DNA of 64,000 nt from Ceratothoa steindachneri (Eukaryota; Arthropoda; Malacostraca; Isopoda; Cymothoidae), in NCBI GenBank assembly GCA_963969495.1, contig OZ018329.1, positions 72,691,452 to 72,755,451 on the forward strand, in the 5' to 3' direction. Below the pieces are notes generated by a model, which saw only the letters and a list, made by a program, of their open reading frames with translations, made no database searches and was not told where the DNA came from. The position numbers were made by a program, and so were the translations under genes. This document shows positions 56,552 to 64,000 of this stretch, in pieces (the first letter of the stretch is position 1; every line of letters begins with the position of its first letter).

Positions 56552-56589
<38 letters not shown>
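56552..56589. repeat. (GA)n microsatellite
   Basis: About 19 GA units at the 3' boundary of the CR1-like LINE; it may be the LINE tail (CT on the minus strand) or the target. Confidence 0.9.
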
Positions 56590-56591
<2 letters not shown>

Positions 56592-58905
56592 ACAACAACA
56601 AGGAAAGAAGGTACCTAGGAGACCTTACGGTCCATTCAAGGAGGGTACCTTTGGACTAGCAATCGAGCAGGCACATAGCTGCTCAATTGTTTTGCGTGCC
56701 TAAACGGCCACTTTTCAAGACTTTGTCTAGTCTTGACTTGAACTGGTCAACAGATTCACTGTTGACAACTTTCACTGGAAGTGCGTTGCACTTACCGCAG
56801 ATACTGTAGGTGAAAAAATTTCCACACAGATTGCGGTTGTAACAGTTCAGTTCAAGTTTGAAGCCGTGATTGCGCGTTCTGTTCTCACTGAGTGTGAAAA
56901 TTTTCCGGTAGTCAACATTGTCGAACCCTCGAAGTATTTTGCAAACTTTGATAAGCTGACCACGCAGTCTACGGGTTTCCAGCAAGAACAGATCTAATTC
57001 CCTTAGTCTATCCTCATAACTTTAATGTCAGATAGAGGGAATCAGCTTGGTTGCCCTGGCTTGTACGCGTTCCAATCTCGCGATGTCCTTTCGAAATGAA
57101 AGACTCCAAAATTGTACGGCATACTCCAGGTGCGGTCGGACAAGTGAGTTGTACAAACACAGTACAATCTCCTTGATCCGATATCCAAACTGGCGCTTTA
57201 TATAACCTAGCATCCTTTGGGCCTTTTTCTCCGCCTCAATGCACTGTTTCGAGAACTTGAGGTCACTAGTGATTGTTACACCCAAGTTTTTCTCAGTGTC
57301 ACTCGATTCAAGAGCAGTGCCCTTGAGGATATACTCAGATTGGGGGTTTATGTGGCCGATATGCATCACTTTGCATTTGTTCACGTTAAAAGGCATTTGG
57401 CACGTGTCCGACCACTTCCCAATCTTCCCAAGATCTTCCTGCAGGCGGGCAGTATTTCCATTCTTTGCAACGTTCATACCAAGCTTGGTATCGTCGGCAA
57501 ATTTGGAAATCTTGGCAACCATGTCACCGTCCATGTCGTTGACGTAGATAATGAATAGTAGTGGTCCCAGGACAGAGCCTTGAGGCACCCCGCTAGTAAC
57601 GGGCACCCACTCAGAAGCCTGTCCATTCACCACCACCCGTTGCCGTCTGCCACTTAGCCAGTTCTAGATCTATCCTGCTACTTTTCCGTCTATGCCCAGC
57701 GCTCGCACTTTCCGGAGAAGGTGGCGGTGTGGTACCATATCAAAGGCTTTCTGAAAGTCTAAGTACACCACATCCACCGCCTTGTCCCGATCGTGCTCAC
57801 TGAAGACGAAGTGGAAGAATTCCACAAGGTTCGTCAGGCATGACAGTTGCTTTCGGAAGCCGTGCTGGGAGCTACTCAGTAGCAGGTTTGACTCTAAATA
57901 CGACGTCATTTTGTCCACCATCATGCTTTCCATGAGTTTATCGACTATCGAAGTCAGACTGATAGGTTGGTAGTTCGACGGTTGGCTACGGTCTTCCTTC
58001 TTGAAGATAGGAGTCACCTCCGCTTCACGCCAGTCTCTAGGAACGCATTCGGTCCGGATTGACATGTTGAAGATTGCGCTCAGGTGTCGTGACACTTGAT
58101 CGCGCACTTCTTTCAACACTTTAGGTAGAAAGCCATCCAGGCCAGGTGACTTATTCGTCACTGATCTTCTTTTTGATTTCTCTTTCGGTGAAGTCCATAT
58201 CCTCCAGGTTTTCCCCCGAGTAGGAATCTGTCGGCCGGGGGATGGGACCACACTCTTCAGTAAACACTGAAGAGAAGTAGTCGTTGAGGAGGTTAGCACT
58301 TTCTGCATCTGAATGCTTTAATGTCCCCTCCTCATTTCTTAAAGGGCCAATCGTTCGACGGATTGATTTACGGCTGTTCACATATGCAAAAAAACTCCTT
58401 GTGATTCTCTTTACAGAGTCTCGCCACTCGGAGTTCCTCAGACCGCTTAGCCACCCATATGCTGGACTTCACTCTCCTGGCTAGCCTCTGGTATTCGTCA
58501 AAGTCACCCGAGATCTTTGATTGCCGGTACACATTTCTCTTCTCCCTAAGCAGTTGGCCGATTTCTCGATTAAACCACTTTGGTTGAACAGAAGACTGAC
58601 GGGACCATTTCAGAGGGATGAAACACGATTGAAGACTCATGAATGTGGTTTTGAAACTATTCCACGAGTCTTCAACAGCATCGCACACTTCTAGCCTCAC
58701 GTCAGTCAGTCCAGCACGAAGACCTGCAAAGTCTGCTCTTTTCAAATCGAGTTTCCTCGATTTACTAGTTGCAGGCCCTGCCTTCGGGACTTTGACTACA
58801 AATATAATTAATTGGTGGTCACTGCCACCGAGCTCTTCGCCAACAGAGAGGGCCTCAACGATGTTATCATCAGAGGTGAAAATGAGAGACTGGATGTGAT
58901 TGCAA
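56590..58905 (-). mobile_element. CR1-like LINE, 5' truncated within endonuclease
   Basis: Same family as 35,275-35,870. It runs from the end of the endonuclease at 58,899 to the 3' UTR (GTTGTTACT at 56,590). The 3' sequence around 56,630-56,690 matches that of the plus-strand copy. Confidence 0.92.
56683..58899 (-). pseudogene. CR1-like ORF2 (endonuclease end and reverse transcriptase), lightly damaged
   Basis: Domains in order: endonuclease end (VGEELGGSDHQLIIF, with the catalytic SDH, about 58,830), linker (KWFNREIGQLLREKRNVYR, about 58,570), RT fingers (SPGLDGFLPKVLKEV, about 58,130; PIFKKEDRSQPSNYQPISLT), motif A (VVYLDFQKAFDMVPH, about 57,760), motif B (SGVPQGSVLGPLLFIIYVND, about 57,590), motif C (ISKFADDTKLG, about 57,515), thumb (EKNLGVTITSDLKFSKQC) and C-terminus (LYNSLVRPHLEYAVQFWSLS to GRLGTQNN at 56,683). 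All catalytic Asp are present. Only about four breaks separate long open frames (near 58,370, 58,160, 57,660 and 57,020), so the copy is young. It would copy LINE RNA at a nicked target. Confidence 0.92.
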
Positions 58906-59176
58906 AATAGCCCTGCATTTAAATTACAAACGATATGAAGACTAGATTTAGCTGACGTCCAAAAACTGCAAAAAACAATTGATAATTTTTTGATATGTGG
59001 AGAATAAAATCGGATCTGAGAGAGTGAGTGCTCACTCGTGTGTAATATACTGTTATTTATTATCTAGACTGTGTAAGATAACCATTATTAATCATCAATG
59101 ACCTTTTCTCAGGCTACTCAGAGGGAGGAATTCAGGTAAGCGCTTTCCACATACTTTTATCCTGTATCCGCCACTG
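58906..59176 (+). mobile_element. hAT-type MITE, 3' fragment
   Basis: Matches the right half of the MITE at 6512-6949 (TTTAGCTGACGTCC; AACCATTATTAATCATCAAT) and ends ATCCGCCACTG at 59,176. The left end is replaced by the CR1-like LINE. Confidence 0.8.
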
Positions 59177-59735
59177 ATAACATAAGAACATAAGAAAAGA
59201 AGGAGACTGCAAAAGACCATTCATGGCCTACACTTGGCAGCTCCTGTTCCAGTCAACACACAAAGATTTCTTACCAGAGAAAAGTCATCAACATTGTCAC
59301 CCTTTACAGGAGTTCGTCAGATCTAATCTACAATATACATAAAATGCATCCAGAGGATTATGTCCATTCATGCAACCGCAAAATAATCTCCCCACTCCTT
59401 AGAAAAATATATACATATGTACATAAAAAAGTCAGTTCCATCTAGCAGCTTCATTCATATATTTATCTAATCTATTCTTAAAACTACCCAGAGAGGAGGC
59501 TTCTATCACATCTCTAGTGAGCCTATTCCATTCATCTACCACACGATTTGTAAACCAATTCCTCCCAATCTCCTTCCTAAACCTATACTTATTAAGCTTA
59601 AACCCATTGCTACGTGTCCTGTCATGTTCACTAAGTATAAGAACCTTACCCAGATCCCCTTTATTATATCCTTTTACTTTGCTGCACAAAGTAAAAATGT
59701 CATCTGAATTAAAAGTCCTGTATTCTAACAAAAGT
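59177..59735 (-). mobile_element. LINE 3' end, third CR1/L2-like family
   Basis: The frame 59,731-59,432 reads GLGKVLILSEHDRTR-type sequence (LGKVLILSEHDRTRSNGFKL), then YRFRKEIGRNWFTNRVVDEW and GSFKNRLDKYMN, a LINE ORF2 C-terminus distinct from the 35-kb family. The 3' UTR (CACTGATAACATAAG region; ACATAAGAACATAAG on the plus strand at about 59,180) abuts the MITE end. Intact for 99 codons. Confidence 0.72.
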
Positions 59736-59789
59736 TTCAGTAGTATTCTTTGTGTTTGTGATTCCTCAATGAAGTATCAAAGTTATTAA

Positions 59790-60200
59790 ATATTATTTTA
59801 ATCGCGCCTGTGTCTACGGCTGATTCTGAGAATTCTGTTAGCACTCTGAAACCCATCAAAACACTTAAGAAATACAATGACGCAAAACTAACGAAATGTT
59901 TTTACCGTTCTTTCTAAACCACTGTGATTGTATATTACAATTTGTTTTCAAGAAAAACAAAGAGGAGAATATTTATATAAATAACTATTAGAATTTTTTA
60001 TGTAATGTGTAATACATACTGTACAGTATATTACCGAAAGTTTCCATATCATATGGGTTGTCACAGGTTGTGTATTTTTAAACCTATTTGACGGGCCCCA
60101 CTGGACTGAATGAGCACGAGCTGTCACTGAAATATGCTTTACTATGATCTAATTTACTTAAACCATTCGAATACTGTATCATACTTTTATTAAATGATTA
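59790..60200. other. No recognisable feature
   Basis: AT-rich, nothing recognised. Confidence 0.4.
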
Positions 60201-60204
60201 CTTT

Positions 60205-60365
60205 AAAATTAGCAGTAATCAGTTTGGTTTTAGGAAGGAGACGTCTGCTACAACATCCACCATAACTACGAATGAAATTATCTTTAACTTGTGTAATCTA
60301 AAGTTCATGCTTGTTTTTAGAGCCTGTAGATCAATTTAAATATTTAGGAGTTATTATTTCATATA
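60205..60365 (+). pseudogene. Tiny LINE reverse-transcriptase relics
   Basis: Two short blocks in order: NQFGFRKETSATTSTITTNE (about 60,217-60,280) and EPVDQFKYLGVIIS (about 60,320-60,360). They match the Q-F/Y-G-F-R-x-G-x-S-T-x-x-x-I and V-x-x-F-K-Y-L-G-x-x-x-S blocks of LINE RTs; the catalytic part between them is gone. Confidence 0.5.
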
Positions 60366-60369
60366 TGAT

Positions 60370-61780
60370 ATTTTTCGTAATTAAATATTCTTTTCTTTCT
60401 CAATTCTACTGAATAATGCTTAGGTTTGGTAATGTGAATCAACACGTCTTTTTCGTTCTTTGGATTTTGTCTACGAAGTGATTTTAAAGGTTAATCTTTT
60501 AATTTTAGATCTTTGTGTACACAATATCATAAAGCTCCTATTCGTATATTTAACTTATCGACAAGAGAAATTAATTATTAAATCTGTTCTCTATTTCACC
60601 AATAAATCCAGCTTTAGTTTCGTCTTCAAAATTTATACTTGACAGAAATTTTGTCTAAGTCACATCCTATCTAAAGTTATAGATGATTCAGAAACATTGG
60701 CACGGAAATATAATAACATACGTGACATCTTTGATAACGATAAGGGCGCTACTTTGCCGACGATTCATTTTGTATAATCAAGGGATAACATCCTCCGCTA
60801 ACAATCGATATTTTTATGACAGTATTATGATAATTAATGTATCTATATCTTGTTTTGAATATAATTATAATTGTTTGTATATCATTATAACTTGTGTATT
60901 TGCTTTTAGCAATGGAAGTATATCATTTTGTTTATCTATCTTAACGTAATCATGACATCTCCCCTCCTTTGCCTTTAAGATCCGCTCAAAAGAGGATAAG
61001 CTTTCATTCGCGAAGACAGATAAATGGCCAAATAGCTTGATCCGATCGAAGGCTTTTTCCAGAGGAAGGTCGCTTCGACGATTATTCATCGCAATTGCAT
61101 ATAGAACGTGAGCTGTAAGTCATTTTTCTTATAAAGATAAAAAAATAGAAAGATTAAATTATTTTGATTTAATAAAAATAGAATGAACTAAATTTGGGAA
61201 AAATAATTTCCATACGATTTTCTTCACCTAAGCGGGGATTTAAAAAAAAATAATAAAATTAGGAGCCCATCTGGCGTAGTTAAACGGGGATTAACTTTCG
61301 TGACTTAATATTAGTGTGAAGCTTTGCAGGAATAAAAAGCAAAACAGGACAAAACCCCGTGTGAGAGAAATGGATTTATTAGTTTTGATCAGGGTCATAG
61401 GTTCAGTTGAGTATAAGTATGGTGAATTTGAAGTGATTAGGAATGCCCTTTAGAATAGAATGACTTGGTCATTTATTACTACTACTGTTTTTTATCTTTT
61501 CATCCTTTTATAATCTGTCTGCTCCTCTCAATGTTTCCCAAACATGGATGGCATAACTGGCACTCTGGTTGCTGGCGCCCTGGACAAAAAGATGTTCGGC
61601 GTCCGTTTTAAGTATAATTATAAAATCTTCACAAGGAAAAAACTAAAATAATTGAATAATATAAATGAGTTTATTATCTGGGTCATTGTTTAAAAAAAAC
61701 AATGAACAATAATATTGTTTTTTTCAACCTTGATTTTGGACAGTATGAACAATTAGCCTACGTGAATCTTTTCATGACAC
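60370..61780. other. No recognisable gene
   Basis: AT-rich, short frames only. Confidence 0.4.
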
Positions 61781-61789
61781 TTTCTATAT

Positions 61790-63165
61790 TTATATGCTTT
61801 ACAATATAATTTTCGAGAGACAAAATTGCCAAAGAATTCATGCTGTCCTAAGGCATGGATGACCGTAAGTATGTTTTTTTATAAGCTTTAGTTTACTAAA
61901 GCTTCTTTCGCCAGCGGGCACAGTAATAGGTATTGTAAACACACAGATTTGGTATGACACCCTGTAACTCATTAGTGTTTATGAACCTAACGGCTTCTAC
62001 TGGAAGCTTTACATCATCAAGAAATAATTCCTTGACTATATTTAGTTCAGTCAAGAGATCACAGTCGTTAATATCACTATTTTCTTAGTACCTTAACTTA
62101 TTCTCCAAACTTTGACACGCTACTTTGAGTTTATTTTTATCTGGAAGATCTTTTAGGCCATTTAAAAATCCTCATGTGTTATTGAAACTTTGTGACTTTT
62201 CAAATGTTTCTGATAAAGAATTAATAGCTTTGTCCAATACTACATTGAACACATGATTTTAAAAAAAAAATTCTGGGTCACTTGCATTTGGAATCTCTCT
62301 AGTGCACCCATATTTAAACAGCCTCCTTCCTCTTATTATTCCCTCACTTCTAAAAATGGACTATACATCTAATTATGTAGCTAATTCTTTTGCTGTCTCT
62401 AGTGTTTTTTCCTATCTATATGCATGATAATCAGTAGCAAAAAAGAAGTCGATTCCAGGCAAGTTGTTGCACTGTCACCCACCACTAAATTTAGGCTATG
62501 AAATCCACCTGGAATAATAAACGCCCGTGGATTTTCTTTCATGATCTATACCTGAACCTTTTTATTTTTTTCCTTTCATATTTGAACTATCATCGTGTCC
62601 TTGACTCTGCAGTTATGTAAGTCTAGGTTGCTCCCTCTCAGATAATCAAGTATACTTTCTTATAATATTGACCTGTAGTATCTATAACAGGTTTGTATCT
62701 AAAAAATGTTCCTTTATTGTAGGGATCGCCAAACGTTTTTCACAGTCGGCCAATAACTGAGAGAATTCTTAGCGCGGGCTGCATAACCATTTTGTTCAAT
62801 ACAATATAGTGAATACACAAAAAATAAAGAGAACCAACATATTTATTTACAATACATAAAATACAAAATACACAAAAATAAAGACAACAACATTTATTTA
62901 CCAAAATGTTACCACAGAAGGCGTCGTTAGCAATAAGATAGTATTATCACACACAGTGCACTTATATCCGAGTCTCACACAGTAAGCAGCAAAAAAGGTT
63001 AGTAAGATTTGTGAAACTGATGTTTAGCTTTTAAAATATCATCAATATTTGCTTTGTAATTGCTGCATCCACAGTGCAGCGGTGGGCCGGATCTGGCCCG
63101 CGAACCGTAGTTTGGAGACCCCTGCTTTATTGTAATGTCTTCTACATCTTAAAATAGTATTGTCA
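61790..63165 (-). pseudogene. hAT transposase relic (ZMYM1/DUF4371-like), interrupted by a MITE
   Basis: Minus strand: GSKGHDDSSNMKGK (about 62,600; compare GQGYDNGSNMKG of this family), then NNLPGIDFFFAT-type core, FEKSQSFNNT, a helical region, NDCDLLTELNIVKELFLDDV (about 62,060), FINTNELQGVIPNLCVYNTY and KKTYLRSSMP followed by NSLAILSLEN (about 61,860-61,810), which is the hAT dimerisation domain. Many stops. The element at 62,720-63,124 interrupts it upstream of the KGHDD block. It is the complement, in domain content, of the hAT relic at 49.5-56.5 kb. Confidence 0.7.
62720..63124. mobile_element. Second hAT-type MITE with perfect 8-bp duplication
   Basis: 405 bp. It starts TAGGGATCGCCAAAC and ends GTTTGGAGACCCCTG, imperfect inverted ends of the CAGGGGTCxCCAAAC type, with GGCCGGATCTGGCCCGCGAA just inside the right end. 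It is flanked by CTTTATTG at 62,712-62,719 and 63,125-63,132. Noncoding; the interior repeats AAATACACAAAAAATAAAGA-type blocks. Confidence 0.9.
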
Positions 63166-63320
63166 CAAACTGGGATCAGGTGACATGCCCAGATTCTTTA
63201 AACCAAAAAGTTTATAGCCAAGGATAGAAGACGCTTCGACTTAAAACAAAACTTTATTTACAAAAGGGATATAATGAAAAAAGGGATCTGTCCTAGGTTG
63301 AGTTTCGCTCCTGAACGAAA
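63166..63320 (-). repeat. Possible LTR end of another Gypsy-like element
   Basis: On the minus strand the sequence runs toward CCTGATCCCAGTTTGTGACA, a CA-ended terminus like many Gypsy LTRs, preceded by an A/T-rich stretch. No second LTR or coding part is visible in the window. Confidence 0.25.
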
Positions 63321-63900
63321 TAGTATTGGCCAAAATAAGGAAACTTACGGACTAAAATGTTAACTTAATTGTTAACTTAAATCTGACGGGCAGCTACGAC
63401 AATTACCTATTGATTCCAAATAGTCGTATATCCTTTCCTCAAACTAATACATGAATACTTACATCTGTAAGTAAACCCCAAAATGATATCTATATACATA
63501 CATCACATTAATAGTATTAAAAAATGCAAGTTTGACTAATCATTTTACTCTAAATCAAATTAATTCAAAAACAGTGATTAAACTTATCATAGATGGACAT
63601 TAAAAATGTTTGATAATGAATCCACTTGAAAATGCCAATATATTCAAAGACTAGATTATCATAGGAAAGACCTTAAAATTAATTATAACTTTGATAGATC
63701 GAGCTAAGGAATGGCATTTTGTAATACGTAAATAAATTTAGAGTATGGAATACACAAGAGCTCAAATATGTAGACACAAAAATAACGCACGTATAATATT
63801 CCTATATATATGAAACTATGGAGAAAGAAGGTTGATCCACAAAGGAAAGCACTAACCGGTAACGTGACCACAATGCACCAACGCGCAATGACTGACCATA
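63321..63900. other. No recognisable feature
   Basis: AT-rich, nothing recognised. Confidence 0.4.
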
Positions 63901-63902
63901 TA

Positions 63903-64000
63903 CATACGAGGAGCGGTCAATAAGTTTTGCAATTCGGATATAAGGAAACGGGATATGAGGAAAAGTGTTTTATTATTTTTCAATATAACTACCCTCGACT
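63903..64000 (-). mobile_element. DD34D mariner, second copy, cut by the window end
   Basis: 98 bp matching 9,788-9,885 with two visible differences (GAGGAGCGG for GAGGGGCGG; AACGGGATA for AACGAGATA). It begins after TA at 63,901-63,902. Confidence 0.9.

Overview
This is an AT-rich, eukaryotic, repeat-dominated genomic window. I find no intact host gene. The evidence for a metazoan, most likely an arthropod and probably a crustacean, is the mix of decayed CR1-like, RTE-like and Jockey/I-like LINEs, Penelope, Gypsy, hAT and several Tc1/mariner lineages, long (TA)n and (ATT)n tracts, spliced exons with GT/AG boundaries, and no bacterial-style operons. The species assignment is an inference from family flavour only.

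Layout. 1-9.6 kb: a CR1-like LINE tail, a decapeptide-repeat reading frame (3.5-4.0 kb, minus), a decayed RTE-like LINE (5.5-7.5 kb, minus) that contains a hAT-type MITE with a perfect 8-bp target duplication, and a 24-bp minisatellite. 9.6-13.5 kb: a tRNA-related SINE-like repeat cut by a DD34D mariner, then a DD41D mariner-like element with about 88-bp terminal repeats and two later insertions. 13.8-17.3 kb: a three-exon pseudogene (minus) of an uncharacterised multicopy protein family, flanked on the other strand by two CUB-domain-like exon fragments. 17.9-26.3 kb: a decayed RTE-like LINE, SINE-like repeats, the 5' part of LINE family A, and a Tc1-like element with long inverted repeats. 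27.6-34.1 kb: a nearly full LINE-A copy (plus). 35.0-35.9 kb: an AAA-ATPase exon fragment fused to a CR1-like LINE that begins with a perfect 73-nt inverted repeat. 37.3-44.4 kb: a second LINE-A copy (minus) split by a 1.8-kb two-part satellite cassette. 44.6-48.8 kb: Penelope, a Jockey-like LINE, a tRNA-like sequence and a second copy of the satellite cassette. 49.5-56.5 kb: a hAT transposase relic interrupted by a young, internally deleted Gypsy element (49,642-55,520) with 1,471-bp LTRs and a 5-bp target duplication. 56.6-60.4 kb: three LINE relics and a MITE fragment. 61.8-63.2 kb: a hAT transposase (minus) interrupted by a second MITE with a perfect 8-bp duplication. 63.9 kb to the end: the start of another DD34D mariner copy.

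The genes do not form a pathway. What can be read is a nesting history: old LINEs and hATs at the base, MITEs, satellites and mariners inside them, and the Gypsy insertion among the youngest events. The observations I consider least explained are the paired 73-bp/57-bp satellite cassette, the decapeptide-repeat frame, the perfect LINE foldback beside an AAA exon, and the Gypsy derivative that lost its reverse-transcriptase core yet has nearly identical LTRs.
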